DNA of 64,000 bases from Hyphomicrobium sp. (lineage in GTDB: Bacteria; Pseudomonadota; Alphaproteobacteria; Rhizobiales; Hyphomicrobiaceae): assembly GCF_003987855.1 (NCBI RefSeq), contig NZ_RXIZ01000006.1, positions 95,686-159,685 on the forward strand, given 5' to 3'. This document shows, piece after piece, positions 18,901 through 28,512 of the stretch. A program made the position numbers and the translations under genes. Below the pieces are notes generated by a model. The model had not been told where the DNA came from. It did no database searches and saw only the letters and a list, made by a program, of their open reading frames with translations. How positions within the stretch are numbered: the first letter of the stretch is position 1; each line of letters opens with the position of its first letter.

Positions 18901-19488
18901 GACAACCCGTCGCCGCTTGCGTCAGGAGGCGCGGACCGCTTTCTTCGCGGCACGATCACCCACGCTCTCCTTCAGCATCTACCCGAGGTCGATGCCAAGC
19001 GTTGGGCGGAAATCGCCACGTCGTTTGTCGAGAAACGCGGTGCAGCGCTTGGAACAAAAATCCGCGCCAATATAGTCAGCGAAACGCTCGCGGTTCTAAG
19101 AGACCCCCGCTTCCACGCAATCTTTGGACCGGGAAGCGTCGCCGAGGCGCCTCTGGCTGCCGTTATCCCTCGACCCTCCGGAGCGGGCCCAGCGCTCGAC
19201 CTTTCCGGGCAGATTGATCGCATCGCTATAACGGACGACGAAGTCCTGATCGTCGATTACAAGACGAACCGACCGCCGCCCGCGGAAGTGCATCAAGTTG
19301 CAGACGCTTATCTTTATCAGCTGGCCGCCTACCGCTTGGCGCTAAGCGAAATTTATCCCGATAAGCTTGTCCGCGCCGCACTCCTCTGGACGGATGGGCC
19401 GCGACTCATGGAAGTTCCTGCCAACGTTCTCGACGCTTTTACCACCCGCCTTTGGAGCCTGGATTTGGGGAGCCTTGACGCTGTTTGA
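15904..19488 (+). CDS. addA: AddA, ATP-dependent helicase/nuclease subunit
   Basis: A 1194-residue UvrD-family helicase with a C-terminal RecB-type nuclease. Walker A is AANAGTGKTHVLTLR near residues 34-48. The Walker B region is HILVDEAQDTSPEQW near 415-430. Further helicase motifs are VGDEKQSIYSFQGA, VRVMTVHGAKGLEAP and LLYVAMTRARDRL. The nuclease motif LIVDYKTNRPPP is near 1115. Length and domain order match alphaproteobacterial AddA. The start overlaps the addB stop. Confidence 0.95.
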   Translation: MNLEVKRITIDEIRLDTNANQNAASHPENSAWVAANAGTGKTHVLTLRVLRLLLAGTRPERILCLTFTKAAAAEMSKRVFDRLASWVTMNDEALRADLRTVTASEPSGDLLARARTLFAHAIETPGGLKVQTIHAFAERLLQRFPIEAGVAPDFKILDDVAAGDLKADAIEAVLTRATANPMSPLGEALNVIIRYAADSQFDQLISKAVEERKWLEAAAHGRSPQFVEELRAMDAFLRRELRVRSGVAASDLHSECAGVLSAAELRELCELLATGGSVDNGHGTKLAQALAETDHRRKAELLADYFLIEKGEAKRKSLLAKALAQSKPGLHDRCQRAQENFFELTQELRALALVEASLALYQVAGHVLRHYAAARNAAGALDFDDLILKTRDLLTSENGQTKWVLFKLDGGLDHILVDEAQDTSPEQWEIVAALAKEFFSDVGAGAMTRTVFAVGDEKQSIYSFQGAAPEMFAKMGQTFAELAMQAERTWKRIPLTLSFRTVAPVLSAVDLVFRDPTRAPGLTADNSAVGHVANRIGHAGLVEIWETEKFEDAPDADPWQPLSDVKEQSPANRLADRIADTIKTWIANKERLQSENRPITPGDILILVRKRMPFAVPMVAALKRRGIAVAGSDRVRLMDQIAVQDLMVLGDFLTLPEDDLALATVLKSPLFDLDDHDLLAITRERGAKTLWRALIDRSGDKPEFAFATETLKRWRAKADFMPPFEFFAGILERDGMRERMLNRLGLEAADVIDEFLDLALSYDESDPPSLTQFLAKLRAANPEVKRDMDHGRDEVRVMTVHGAKGLEAPIVFLPDTCTTASGEDAVSRLIKLDLGGPEELPQPIVWTVKGTSKIPAVANARAEKDAREAEERNRLLYVAMTRARDRLYISGFEGKKGRAAGCWYELMSDALTPTMTEIVGDNGKKIWRRETPQVAAPEKPKHEKGVAGQALARPDFANTRAPAEPKLSVPLAPSRLEPYAPDLEGEPSFPPKRDAGSTNDNPSPLASGGADRFLRGTITHALLQHLPEVDAKRWAEIATSFVEKRGAALGTKIRANIVSETLAVLRDPRFHAIFGPGSVAEAPLAAVIPRPSGAGPALDLSGQIDRIAITDDEVLIVDYKTNRPPPAEVHQVADAYLYQLAAYRLALSEIYPDKLVRAALLWTDGPRLMEVPANVLDAFTTRLWSLDLGSLDAV

Positions 19489-19584
19489 GCCAATCCCTAC
19501 TTCTTGGGTCGGTTTTTGAATTGCCCGCAACCGAGGCAAACGGGTCTGGTGATGAAATCCAGCCCGGAAATGGAGAATAATCAG

Positions 19585-19917
19585 ATGTCTAGCGCAGTGA
19601 CAGATGCAAGCTTCGAAGCCGAAGTCTTGAAGTCCAGCGAACCTGTTGTCGTGGACTTTCATGCCCAGTGGTGCGGTCCGTGCAAGGCCATGGCTCCGGC
19701 CCTTGACCAAGTCGCCAAGGAAATGGCGGGCAAAGTGAAGGTCGTCAAAGTCGATGTCGACGAAAACCCTCAGGTGACCGGCCATTATGGCATTCGTGCT
19801 ATGCCGACACTGCTGGTCTTCAAGGACGGTAAAGTCGCAGCTCAGCACACCGGCGCGATCGTTCAGAAGAAGAAGCTCGAAGACTGGATCAACTCGAGCG
19901 TCTCCGCTTCCGTTTAA
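19585..19917 (+). CDS. trxA: Thioredoxin
   Basis: A 110-residue thioredoxin. The active site is WCGPCKAM, and the cis-proline region AMPTLLVFKDGK is intact. It is a cytoplasmic disulfide reductase. The ATG at 19585 is preferred over upstream in-frame starts because GGAGA stands eight bases before it and the protein then begins directly before the fold (MSSAVTDASFEAEV). The addA-trxA order is conserved in Hyphomicrobiales. A strong terminator follows. Confidence 0.95.
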   Translation: MSSAVTDASFEAEVLKSSEPVVVDFHAQWCGPCKAMAPALDQVAKEMAGKVKVVKVDVDENPQVTGHYGIRAMPTLLVFKDGKVAAQHTGAIVQKKKLEDWINSSVSASV

Positions 19918-19938
19918 GTCTAGTCGAACTTCGAATAA

Positions 19939-19970
19939 GAAAAGCCCCGCATTACCGCGGGGCTTTTCGT
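19939..19970 (+). terminator. Rho-independent terminator after trxA
   Basis: GAAAAGCCCCGC (19939-19950) pairs perfectly with GCGGGGCTTTTC (19957-19968) around a six-base loop. The A/T-rich arms make it usable in both directions, so it may also serve the convergent gene ending at 19980. Confidence 0.92.
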
Positions 19971-19979
19971 TTAAGCGGA

Positions 19980-20579
19980 TCAGTCTGGAATTTGATCGGC
20001 GCTAGACACTACGACTGCGAAGATGTCGTTGAGGCCCGCGAGACTCGCTTCGTGCAAGGTCTTGGCAGACACCACACCGCCTGAAGGATTCGGCAGTGAT
20101 CTCGTTGCCGTCGCATTTCCGATCACCGTCGGCCGATAACCATGGTTGAACGCGGCTCTCGCCGTCGAACTTACGCAAACGTGCGTCATGAAACCGACCA
20201 GCGCAATATCTTCAACTCCATGCGCCTTCAGCAGATCATCTAGGTTCGTCTTCTCGAAAGAGCTCGGATAAGTCTTCACAACAACGTCCTCACCCTCTCT
20301 TGGCGCCACGACGTCAGCGATGGCGCCGATCCGCTCGCGGACATCGTAGGGCGTACCCGGACCCTCATCATGCTGGATGTGAATGACGGGTCTGCCAGCC
20401 TCCCGATAACGCAAAAGGAGGTCGCGGCATTGCTCGAGGGCGGGTTCCACGCCTTCAAGCTGCATGATGCCTTCGCGATACGTGTTCTGACAATCGATCA
20501 AAACGAGCGCCGAATTGCCGACACGCGCAGGCGTCTCGCCCATTCCGGTAATATCGCGCAGGGTGCGTGAAGCTGCCAT
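19980..20579 (-). CDS. Isochorismatase-family cysteine hydrolase
   Basis: A 199-residue hydrolase. The catalytic triad is visible as Asp in ALVLIDCQN, Lys in VVKTYPSSFEKT, and Cys in VGFMTHVCVSSTARAA. The family splits amides or vinyl ethers (nicotinamidase, N-carbamoyl amidases, isochorismatase); the substrate cannot be told from sequence. It lies 20 bases after a DUF779 gene and an aldehyde dehydrogenase on the same strand, so it probably shares their transcript. Confidence 0.82.
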   Translation of the reverse strand: MAASRTLRDITGMGETPARVGNSALVLIDCQNTYREGIMQLEGVEPALEQCRDLLLRYREAGRPVIHIQHDEGPGTPYDVRERIGAIADVVAPREGEDVVVKTYPSSFEKTNLDDLLKAHGVEDIALVGFMTHVCVSSTARAAFNHGYRPTVIGNATATRSLPNPSGGVVSAKTLHEASLAGLNDIFAVVVSSADQIPD

Positions 20580-20599
20580 TGGTCAGGTTTCCTTCTCGA

Positions 20600-20995
20600 T
20601 CAAATGGGCGGATGCTCGACGCCTGTCGGCGGTGGACCCAGTGAATCGAGTTCGTCGGTCTCCGCGTCCGAATAGATCCGGGATCGGGTAAGAAATCGGA
20701 CACCCTCTGGACTCTCGACCGAAAAACCGGAGCCTCTTCCCGGAACGACGTCAATGATCAAGTGCGTGTGCTGCCAATATTCGAATTGCGACCGGCCCAT
20801 GTAGAACGGCTGACCGCCGATCTCGCCCATGTAGACATCTTGTGCGCCTACCTTGAACTCTCCGCGCGGATAGCACATTGGCGCACTTCCGTCGCAACAC
20901 CCGCCGGATTGATGGAAGAGAAGCGGGCCGTGAATACCTTCGAGCTTCTTGATGAGCTTGAGCGTGTCCGGTGTCGCAGTGACGCGATCGACCAT
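20600..20995 (-). CDS. DUF779 protein associated with aldehyde dehydrogenase
   Basis: A 131-residue DUF779 protein with the family signature HQSGGCCDGSAPMCYP (a Cys-rich stretch near residues 28-43) and a terminal VEHPPI. Members are regularly encoded beside NAD-dependent acetaldehyde dehydrogenases, as here (79 bases downstream of one). The biochemical role is unknown; the clustered cysteines suggest metal or thiol chemistry. It is likely cotranscribed with the dehydrogenase. Confidence 0.85.
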   Translation of the reverse strand: MVDRVTATPDTLKLIKKLEGIHGPLLFHQSGGCCDGSAPMCYPRGEFKVGAQDVYMGEIGGQPFYMGRSQFEYWQHTHLIIDVVPGRGSGFSVESPEGVRFLTRSRIYSDAETDELDSLGPPPTGVEHPPI

Positions 20996-21074
20996 CAGTC
21001 ATCTCCTGCTGAAAAGCGAAAAGGGCATGCACCGGAACACGGCGCATGCCCCAAATCTACACACTAAGGACGCA

Positions 21075-22595
21075 TCAGAAGAAGCCGAGCGCCTTCGGGC
21101 TGTAGCTGACGAGGATGTTCTTCGTCTGCTGATAGTGATCGAGCATCATCTTGTGCGTCTCACGGCCGATGCCCGACTGCTTGTAGCCGCCGAATGCCGC
21201 ATGCGCCGGATAAGCGTGATAGCAGTTCGTCCAAACGCGTCCGGCCTGGATGCCGCGACCCATGCGATATGCGCGCGTGCCGTTGCGGGTCCAAACGCCG
21301 GAACCGAGGCCATAAAGCGTATCGTTGGCGATCGCGAGGGCTTCATCATCGTCTTCGAACGTCGTGACCGAAACGACCGGTCCGAAGATTTCCTCCTGGA
21401 AGACGCGCATCTTGTTGTGGCCTTCGAGAACCGTCGGCTCAACGTAGTAGCCGCTTGCAAGCTCGCCGCCGAGATTGGCACGACGACCGCCTGTAAGCAC
21501 CCGAGCGCCCTCACCCTTGCCGATCTCGATGTAGCTCAAGATCTTTTCGAGCTGATCGTTCGAAGCCTGAGCGCCGATCATCGTGGAGGCATCCATCGGG
21601 TGCCCCTGCTTGATCTTCACGACGCGCTCCAGAGCACGTGCCATGAACTTCTCATAGATCGAACGCTGAATGAGCGCACGGCTCGGACAGGTGCACACCT
21701 CGCCCTGGTTCAAGGCAAACATGGTGAAGCCTTCGAGGCACTTGTCGAAATATTCGTCATCCGCATCCATGACGTCGGCGAAGAAGATGTTCGGAGACTT
21801 GCCGCCAAGCTCCAACGTGCAAGGGATGATGTTTTCCGACGCGTATTGCATGATGAGGCGACCCGTCGTCGTCTCGCCGGTAAATGCGATCTTCGCAATG
21901 CGCTTGTTCTGAGCGAGCGGTTTACCCGCTTCAATGCCAAAGCCATTGACGACGTTGACGACGCCTTCAGGCAGAATATCGCCGATGAGATCCATGAGCA
22001 CCATGATCGACATAGGCGTCTGTTCCGCAGGCTTCAGCACCACGCAATTGCCTGCGGCGAGGGCTGGTGCAAGCTTCCACACGGCCATCAAGAGCGGGAA
22101 GTTCCACGGGATGATCTGTCCGACCACGCCGAGCGGCTCATGATAATGATAGGCGACGGTGTCGTGATCGATCTCTGCGATTGAGCCTTCCTGGGCACGG
22201 ATGCAGCCCGCGAAATAGCGGAAATGATCGATGGCCAGCGGAAGGTCGGCGTGCGTCGTCTCGCGGATCGGCTTGCCGTTGTCGATCGTTTCGCAGAGCG
22301 CGATGATATCCAGGTTCTCTTCCATCCGATCGGCGATCTTCGCGAGCACGCGTGCCCGCACCGCCGGCGAACTGTTGCCCCAGGACACACGAGCTTTATG
22401 AGCCGCATCGAGCGCGAGCTCGATATCCTCGGCCGTCGAGCGCGCGACCTCGCAAACTTGTTGGCCCGTGATCGGCGTCACATTGGAAAAATATTGCCCG
22501 CGGACCGGCGCGACCCACTTGCCGCCAATGAAGTTATCGTAGCGCGGCTTGATGATTTGCCGGCCTTTGAGCTTGTCCATAGCTACGTGCTGCAT
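21075..22595 (-). CDS. NAD-dependent (acet)aldehyde dehydrogenase
   Basis: A 506-residue aldehyde dehydrogenase of the ExaC/AcoD group. Visible are the NAD-binding region and catalytic glutamate ([14 protein letters not shown]), and the catalytic cysteine in [17 protein letters not shown]. The protein ends in FF. It oxidises acetaldehyde or other short aldehydes to acids in the cytoplasm and would suit alcohol oxidation. The ribosome site GGAGGAG lies six bases before ATG. Downstream DUF779 supports the assignment. The usual divergent sigma-54 regulator AcoR is absent here. Confidence 0.9.
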   Translation of the reverse strand: MQHVAMDKLKGRQIIKPRYDNFIGGKWVAPVRGQYFSNVTPITGQQVCEVARSTAEDIELALDAAHKARVSWGNSSPAVRARVLAKIADRMEENLDIIALCETIDNGKPIRETTHADLPLAIDHFRYFAGCIRAQEGSIAEIDHDTVAYHYHEPLGVVGQIIPWNFPLLMAVWKLAPALAAGNCVVLKPAEQTPMSIMVLMDLIGDILPEGVVNVVNGFGIEAGKPLAQNKRIAKIAFTGETTTGRLIMQYASENIIPCTLELGGKSPNIFFADVMDADDEYFDKCLEGFTMFALNQGEVCTCPSRALIQRSIYEKFMARALERVVKIKQGHPMDASTMIGAQASNDQLEKILSYIEIGKGEGARVLTGGRRANLGGELASGYYVEPTVLEGHNKMRVFQEEIFGPVVSVTTFEDDDEALAIANDTLYGLGSGVWTRNGTRAYRMGRGIQAGRVWTNCYHAYPAHAAFGGYKQSGIGRETHKMMLDHYQQTKNILVSYSPKALGFF

Positions 22596-22828
22596 AATCG
22601 TCTCCTCCGGGAAATGACGCCTGTGGGCGATCTTCTTGATGGTGATGGAAATCGCGTATCTTCGGTGTTGGGACCCGATCGTCCGATAGACCGCATTGAA
22701 GCGAGCGGTCAGATCGATATAGCCGGGCGCAAGCTAGCGTATTTTCTAGCCCTTCGAACCCCAAAATAAGTCGAATACGATCCTCACCATTGACCTAGGC
22801 CAAGTCGGCCTTTGGTCTTGCATCGAAC

Positions 22829-24178
22829 TTAATGCAGACCCTGCTGAAGGGAAAGGACGTGACCAGCAAGATAAAGCGATCCGCAGATCAAGACGCGCTT
22901 AGGACCAGCAGAAAGTCCTGCAATCGTTTGCAGCGCATCAATCACGTTTTTGCGATCCAGGGCCTGCATACCTGCCCCGCGGGCCAATTCGGCGAGGTCC
23001 TCCTGGCTGTGCGGGGCTTCGTGCGCGCCGGGGATCGGCACGGTATAGATCGCCCGCACCAGGCCGCGGAAAGGCGCCAGGAAGCCGAGGGCATCTTTCC
23101 CGCCCATCATGCCGACGACGAGGTAAACGGGCTTGGGAGACTTCTCATCGAGCGCCGCAAGCGTGTCGGCGAGCATATCGCCCGCTGCCGGGTTGTGTCC
23201 CCCATCGAGCCAGAGCTCGGTCTCGTCCCCCAAGAGCTCAGGAAGAGGGCCAGAGGTCAGACGCTGCATACGCGCCGGCCATTCCACGGTACGCAACCCC
23301 GTCTCGAGGGCGCGCTCATCGACTGAGAGAGCAGGCACGGTCTCACCTAGGACGAGCGCGGCGGCAACGGCGGTTCCGGCATTGACAATCTGATGGCGCC
23401 CAATGAGCGCTGGAAGCGGGAGGTCCAGCAGCCTGTCTTCGCGTTGTACGATGAGGCGCCCGGCCTGTTCATAGGCATCGTAATCACGACCCCACACGGT
23501 CAACGGGGCGCCCACTGTCCGTGCTCGCGTTTCGAGCACAGAAAGCACGTCGTCCGTCTGTTGCGAGATGATCCCCGGAACGGCCCGCTTCAGAATTCCA
23601 GCTTTCTCGAAAGCGATCTTAGCGAGCGTCGGTCCAAGCTTCTCGGCATGGTCCATCGAAATTGGGGTAATGACGGTCAGCGCGGGCTGAGCGATCACGT
23701 TCGTTGCATCGAGCCGTCCCCCCAGGCCGACTTCCAGCAAGAGCACGTCAGCCGGCTGCTCGGAAAAGGCGAGAAACGCCGCTGCGGTTGTGATCTCGAA
23801 TTGAGTGATGTCATCGCCGTCGTTGACGGCATGCACGCGGGTCAGCACGTCAACAAGATAGTCTTCATCGATCGCGTGAGCTTTACCGCCTGCTCCCGCC
23901 AGCGCGATGCGCTCGTGAAATCGCACGAGATGCGGCGACGTATAGACATGCGCCCGCTTGCCAGCGGCCTCGGTGAATGCCCGGAGGTACGCGGTCACCG
24001 AGCCCTTACCGTTGGTGCCGGCGATATGAACGACGGGCGGAAGCTTCTTCTCAGGATGCCCAAGCTTTCCCAGCAGCCGCTCGACACGGCCGAGGGACAA
24101 GTCGATCAACTTCGGATGCAGGAGCATCATGTCGGCAAGAAGCGAGTCGCTGGTCCGCCGGGTCGTCGACGAGGTCAT
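22829..24178 (-). CDS. folC: Folylpolyglutamate synthase/dihydrofolate synthase
   Basis: A 449-residue Mur-ligase-family enzyme that adds glutamate to dihydropteroate and folates. The P-loop is VHIAGTNGKGSVTAYLRA near residues 46-63. Further motifs are VGLGGRLDATNV and WLDGGHNPAAGDML. It follows accD by 30 bases on the same strand, an order common in alphaproteobacteria. Confidence 0.94.
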   Translation of the reverse strand: MTSSTTRRTSDSLLADMMLLHPKLIDLSLGRVERLLGKLGHPEKKLPPVVHIAGTNGKGSVTAYLRAFTEAAGKRAHVYTSPHLVRFHERIALAGAGGKAHAIDEDYLVDVLTRVHAVNDGDDITQFEITTAAAFLAFSEQPADVLLLEVGLGGRLDATNVIAQPALTVITPISMDHAEKLGPTLAKIAFEKAGILKRAVPGIISQQTDDVLSVLETRARTVGAPLTVWGRDYDAYEQAGRLIVQREDRLLDLPLPALIGRHQIVNAGTAVAAALVLGETVPALSVDERALETGLRTVEWPARMQRLTSGPLPELLGDETELWLDGGHNPAAGDMLADTLAALDEKSPKPVYLVVGMMGGKDALGFLAPFRGLVRAIYTVPIPGAHEAPHSQEDLAELARGAGMQALDRKNVIDALQTIAGLSAGPKRVLICGSLYLAGHVLSLQQGLH

Positions 24179-24208
24179 AGCGTGCCCCGCTTATTTTTCT
24201 GGAGTTCG

Positions 24209-25306
24209 TTAGACGCTTCGCGGGGCATCCTTTTGCGGCCCCGAAGCGCTCGCATCATCGCGCTTAGACTTGTCGGCCTTGCCAGGATCAAAACGTTGGC
24301 TGTTTGGCACGATCTCAGGCTCGATAACACCGCTTTCACGCGCCGCCGTTTCGATGACGTTGCTGTCAACGGATGACCCGTTCGCGTGCGACTTGCCGTT
24401 CATCTTACGCGGCTCTTTTGCCGGCTTCACTTCTGCGCCGCTCATGAGAAGACGGCAGACCCTGGCAAGGGTCTCGCGCATCTGGTGGCGATGCACGACC
24501 ATATCGATCATGCCATGCGACAACAGATATTCTGCCCGCTGGAAGCCGTCGGGCAATTGCTCGCGGATTGTCTGCTGAATAACGCGGGGACCCGCGAAGC
24601 AGATCAGAGCCCCAGGTTCCGCAATGTGCACATCGCCTAGCATGGCGTAGGACGCCGTTACCCCGCCCGTCGTCGGGTCGGTGAGTACGACGATGTAAGG
24701 CAGCCGCGCATCCCTCAGGCGCTGCACGGCAATCGTCGTGCGAGGCATCTGCATGAGCGACAGGATGCCTTCCTGCATGCGCGCGCCACCCGAAGCAGCA
24801 AAAAGAATGAAGGGCGTCTTGAGCTCAACAGCGCGCAGCATTCCAGCGATGATCGCCTCGCCGGCAGCCATGCCGAGCGATCCGGCCATGAAGCGGAAAT
24901 CCTGCGCGGCCGCGACGATCGGCGATCCTTCGAGCTGGCCTTCGCCAACAAGCACCGCATCTTCGAGCTTAGTTTCAGCCTTCGCGTCCTTGAGGCGATC
25001 GGTGTACTTGCGACCGTCCCTAAACTTCAGCGGATCCTGCTGGACTGATGGAACCGCAACAGTCCGATATTCGCCGCCATCGAACAGGTATTGGAGCCGC
25101 TGCTGCGATCCCATACGCATATGATAATTCGAGCCAGGCACAACGAACTGGTTAGCCTCGAGGTCTTTGTAAAAGACCATCTGGCCCGACTCCGGGCATT
25201 TCACCCAGAGATTGTCCGGCACGTCACGCTTCGCCGTCGACAAAAGCCCGCTAATCTTCGGGCGGACGACGTTATTGATCCAGTTCACGTCCTCTTGGCT
25301 CCTCAT
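24209..25306 (-). CDS. accD: Acetyl-CoA carboxylase carboxyltransferase subunit beta
   Basis: A 365-residue AccD, which transfers CO2 from carboxybiotin to acetyl-CoA together with AccA to start fatty-acid synthesis. The carboxyltransferase core is recognisable by [21 protein letters not shown] and [16 protein letters not shown]. The N-terminal zinc-ribbon region is present but only the first of four cysteines remains (KCPESGQ, then VVPGSNYH where two Cys are expected). Loss of these ligands is, to my knowledge, usual in rhizobial AccD. The last 80 residues are a hydrophilic tail. Confidence 0.95.
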   Translation of the reverse strand: MRSQEDVNWINNVVRPKISGLLSTAKRDVPDNLWVKCPESGQMVFYKDLEANQFVVPGSNYHMRMGSQQRLQYLFDGGEYRTVAVPSVQQDPLKFRDGRKYTDRLKDAKAETKLEDAVLVGEGQLEGSPIVAAAQDFRFMAGSLGMAAGEAIIAGMLRAVELKTPFILFAASGGARMQEGILSLMQMPRTTIAVQRLRDARLPYIVVLTDPTTGGVTASYAMLGDVHIAEPGALICFAGPRVIQQTIREQLPDGFQRAEYLLSHGMIDMVVHRHQMRETLARVCRLLMSGAEVKPAKEPRKMNGKSHANGSSVDSNVIETAARESGVIEPEIVPNSQRFDPGKADKSKRDDASASGPQKDAPRSV

Positions 25307-25466
25307 AAGCCGACATAGGCGTGCCTACCGCATCCAAATGCGGGCACGATGGCGCCCCTTGCAGCCCTCTCGGTGTTAGCGCGAAGCGGCGGACCCGGCG
25401 CTAGTTTGTGCCCCACACCTGGGGTCACCGAAGGCCGTATCCAATAGAGCCTATCGGGGAAAAGCG

Positions 25467-26297
25467 CTAGTCGGCGCTTAGGGCCGAGCTTAATTCGCGC
25501 ACAAGCTCAGTGACGCGTTTGCGCGTGTCCGAAGTCGGCTCACCCTTCAATCCTAAAGACTTTTCGATCGTCGAGACAATAGCCGAACCGACGACCACGC
25601 CGTCTGCACCCTTCGAGATTGCCCGGGCCTGCTCCCCCGACCGCACGCCGAAACCAACCACAACCGGAAGTGGCGTGGACGACTTAATCCTCTTCACTTG
25701 ATTGTGAACGTCTGCCACGACGGGCGCGGCGGTACCGGTGATGCCGGTGATCGAGACGTAGTAAACGAACCCGGAGGTATTCTTTAGAACCGCAGGCAGC
25801 CGTTCCTTATCGGTTGTCGGCGTAGCTAGGCGGATGAAATTGAGGCCCGCCTTCAGAGCCGGCAGACATAGCTCGTCGTCCGCTTCCGGCGGCACGTCGA
25901 CGACAATCAGACCGTCGACACCTGCGGCCTTGGCATCCTTTATGAAGCGTTCGTTGCCGTACACGTAAATCGGGTTGTAATAACCCATCAGAACGATAGG
26001 CGTGGCTTGATCGCGCGCCCGAAAGTCACGCACGATTTGCAACGTCTTGTGCATGTTCTGACCGGCTTTGAGGGCCCGCTGCGAGGACGCCTGGATCGCC
26101 GGTCCATCGGCCATCGGATCTGAAAACGGCATCCCAAGCTCAATGATGTCAGCGCCTGCCTCCACGAGATCGTCCAGAAGCGCCTTGCTCGTCTCGAAGT
26201 CGGGATCGCCCGCGGTGACAAACGTGATAAGCGCCGGGCGCTTATCTTTCCTGAGCGCCGCAAATCGCGCGTCAATACGGGTTTCGTGTTTGGTCAT
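25467..26297 (-). CDS. trpA: Tryptophan synthase alpha subunit
   Basis: A 276-residue TIM-barrel lyase that releases glyceraldehyde-3-phosphate and indole from indole-glycerol phosphate. Catalytic Glu is in [17 protein letters not shown]. The phosphate-binding [11 protein letters not shown] and [10 protein letters not shown] segments are present. It begins two bases after the trpB stop, so the pair is coupled. Confidence 0.96.
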   Translation of the reverse strand: MTKHETRIDARFAALRKDKRPALITFVTAGDPDFETSKALLDDLVEAGADIIELGMPFSDPMADGPAIQASSQRALKAGQNMHKTLQIVRDFRARDQATPIVLMGYYNPIYVYGNERFIKDAKAAGVDGLIVVDVPPEADDELCLPALKAGLNFIRLATPTTDKERLPAVLKNTSGFVYYVSITGITGTAAPVVADVHNQVKRIKSSTPLPVVVGFGVRSGEQARAISKGADGVVVGSAIVSTIEKSLGLKGEPTSDTRKRVTELVRELSSALSAD

Positions 26298-26299
26298 CG

Positions 26300-27541
26300 T
26301 CAGATCTTCATGCCCAGGTGCTTCGCGACGGTGAACAGATCTTTATCACCACGGCCGGACAGGTTGATCACAAGCAGATTGTCCTTCGGCAGCTTCGGCG
26401 CGAGCTTGATAACAAGGCCCAGCGCATGACTAGGCTCTAGCGCGGGAATGATCCCCTCGAGCTTCGTGCACAACTGCAAAGCTTCAAGCGCTTCCTTATC
26501 CGTTATGGCGACGTAACTGACGCGCCCGATATCCTTGAGCCAAGAGTGCTCCGGGCCGACGCCGGGATAATCGAGGCCCGCCGAAATCGAGTGTCCTTCG
26601 AGAATCTGACCATCACCATCCTGCAGGAGATAGGTGCGATTTCCATGCAGAACGCCCGGCGATCCGCCCGTCATTGAAGCGGCGTGACCGTTTTCGACAT
26701 TAAGGCCGTGGCCGCCAGCTTCGACGCCATAGATCGCAACATCTTTGTCATCAAGGAATGGGTGAAAAAGGCCGATCGCGTTCGAGCCACCACCGATGCA
26801 GGCGACAAGCGTGTCCGGAAGCCGCCCCTCGGCCTCCATCATCTGGGCGCGAACTTCGTTGCCGATGATCGCTTGAAAATCGCGAACCATCGCCGGATAG
26901 GGATGCGGACCCGCAGCCGTGCCGATGAGATAATACGTGTCGTGAACGTTCGTTACCCAGTCACGCAATGCTTCGTTCATCGCGTCCTTCAGGGTACCGG
27001 CGCCTGACGTTACGGGATTGAGCTTTGCCCCCAGCAACGACATGCGCGCAACATTTGGCGCCTGCCGCTCGACGTCGGTGGCACCCATATAGATCTCGCA
27101 GGGCATGCCGTACTTCGCACACACCGTAGCAACCGCCACGCCGTGCTGGCCGGCGCCAGTTTCCGCGATAATCCGCGTCTTACCCATGCGCCGCGCAAGC
27201 AAGATCTGACCGAGGCAGTTATTAATCTTGTGCGAGCCGGTATGATTGAGTTCTTCGCGCTTGAAATAGATCTTGGCGCCGCCGAGTTCGGCGGTCATGC
27301 GCTCGGCGTAATAGAGCGGACTTGGCCGGCCGGCGTAATGAAGACTGAGATGATCGAGTTCGCGTTGAAACTCCGGATCATTCTTTGCCGTCTCATAGGC
27401 GCGCTCAAGATCGAGGATGAGGGGCATAAGCGTTTCGGCGACAAAGCGGCCGCCGAAGATGCCGAAGAAGCCACGATCGTCGGGGCCAGTAGCAAAGCTG
27501 TTGAGAGCGGCTTCCGCCGTTTTTTGTGATTTGGTTGCCAT
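26300..27541 (-). CDS. trpB: Tryptophan synthase beta subunit
   Basis: A 413-residue PLP enzyme that condenses indole and serine to tryptophan. The PLP lysine is in [12 protein letters not shown]. The substrate motif [10 protein letters not shown] and the PLP-phosphate loop [10 protein letters not shown] are intact. It lies in the conserved trpF-trpB-trpA-accD-folC cluster. Confidence 0.97.
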   Translation of the reverse strand: MATKSQKTAEAALNSFATGPDDRGFFGIFGGRFVAETLMPLILDLERAYETAKNDPEFQRELDHLSLHYAGRPSPLYYAERMTAELGGAKIYFKREELNHTGSHKINNCLGQILLARRMGKTRIIAETGAGQHGVAVATVCAKYGMPCEIYMGATDVERQAPNVARMSLLGAKLNPVTSGAGTLKDAMNEALRDWVTNVHDTYYLIGTAAGPHPYPAMVRDFQAIIGNEVRAQMMEAEGRLPDTLVACIGGGSNAIGLFHPFLDDKDVAIYGVEAGGHGLNVENGHAASMTGGSPGVLHGNRTYLLQDGDGQILEGHSISAGLDYPGVGPEHSWLKDIGRVSYVAITDKEALEALQLCTKLEGIIPALEPSHALGLVIKLAPKLPKDNLLVINLSGRGDKDLFTVAKHLGMKI

Positions 27542-27596
27542 GTCGTTTGCCGTAACGGCCTCGCTTTGCCCGTCGCCCCAGAAGGAGATGGAATGT

Positions 27597-28247
27597 CTAG
27601 ATTTGCTTAGCGGTCTTTGCTGCCTGAAGAAAGCGATGGATGCGCTGTGGATCCTTGACGCCCGGAGAGGACTCTACACCGGAGGAAACGTCGACGGCAG
27701 CAGGATGCGTACGCGCGATGGCTGCAGTCACATTCTCCGGGTTGAGCCCGCCAGATAGCATAAACGGAATTTCTGCCGACCAGCCATCAAGCGCCGACCA
27801 ATCGAATGTACGCCCATTACCTCCCGGCAGATCACCGCCCGAAACGCCCTTAGCGTCGAAAAGAATGAGATCCGCAACGCCTCTATAGTCTTGCGCTCTC
27901 GCCACGTCATCGGCGGTGGCGACCGGAATGGCCTTGATCACCTCGCGCTGAAATCGCCGTTTGATGACCGCGACCCGTTCCGGTGTCTCCGAACCGTGAA
28001 GCTGTAACGCATCGGGCGCTACCAGCTGCACGATCTCTGCAAGCGCATCGTCGCTGGCGTCGACAGTGAGGGCAATGACTTTCGCTTTGCCTCGCGCGCG
28101 GTTCGCGAGATCACTTGCCTGCGATATTTCGAGGTGCCGCGGACTTTTCGAGAAAAACACGAGACCAATGCAGTCCGCACCGCCGCTGATGGCCGCGTCC
28201 AACGCGTCCTGGCTCGTGATCCCGCAGATTTTCGTGATTATGCTCAT
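27597..28247 (-). CDS. trpF: Phosphoribosylanthranilate isomerase
   Basis: A 216-residue TrpF that isomerises phosphoribosylanthranilate in tryptophan synthesis. The catalytic Cys is in [15 protein letters not shown], the phosphate-binding [11 protein letters not shown] lies near residue 163, and [16 protein letters not shown] sits near the end. It is followed by trpB. Confidence 0.95.
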   Translation of the reverse strand: MSIITKICGITSQDALDAAISGGADCIGLVFFSKSPRHLEISQASDLANRARGKAKVIALTVDASDDALAEIVQLVAPDALQLHGSETPERVAVIKRRFQREVIKAIPVATADDVARAQDYRGVADLILFDAKGVSGGDLPGGNGRTFDWSALDGWSAEIPFMLSGGLNPENVTAAIARTHPAAVDVSSGVESSPGVKDPQRIHRFLQAAKTAKQI

Positions 28248-28260
28248 GGAACTTCATGTT

Positions 28261-28500
28261 TCAGGCCGTCGGAGTACCAGTGAGACGCCGCTTTTGCCAG
28301 CGTTTCAATGCGATGAAGGTCCAAACGCCTTCAACCAGCCCGAAAGGCCACGCGCCCTGAAGAAATCCATAGGTCGAGCCAAGAGCGCAAGAAATCGCGA
28401 ACCCAAGAATGCACCATGGGCTGCTGTCTTCGAACGCATAGAAGAGGAGCATGAGGCTGACAGCCACGAGGCCGAACAGCGTTAGAGCATCGAAAGTCAT
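28261..28500 (-). CDS. Small hydrophobic membrane protein, unknown
   Basis: A 79-residue protein with two or three membrane segments (about residues 5-23, 29-47 and 50-65) and a basic C-terminus (KRWQKRRLTG). It lies between lapA and trpF with 12-13 base gaps and is most likely cotranscribed. Short proteins of this kind, with a conserved FYAFEDSSPW-like motif, are frequent in alphaproteobacteria, but I know of no assigned function. Confidence 0.72.
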   Translation of the reverse strand: MTFDALTLFGLVAVSLMLLFYAFEDSSPWCILGFAISCALGSTYGFLQGAWPFGLVEGVWTFIALKRWQKRRLTGTPTA

Positions 28501-28512
28501 ATTCGTCCCGGA

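Noticed and set aside
20949..22184. 411-codon plus-strand frame opposite the aldehyde dehydrogenase
   Set aside because: Antisense to a complete catalytic dehydrogenase; no motif.
22596..22828. Sigma-54 promoter before the aldehyde dehydrogenase
   Set aside because: No TGGCAC-N5-TTGC element was found on the minus strand, and no AcoR-type activator gene adjoins.
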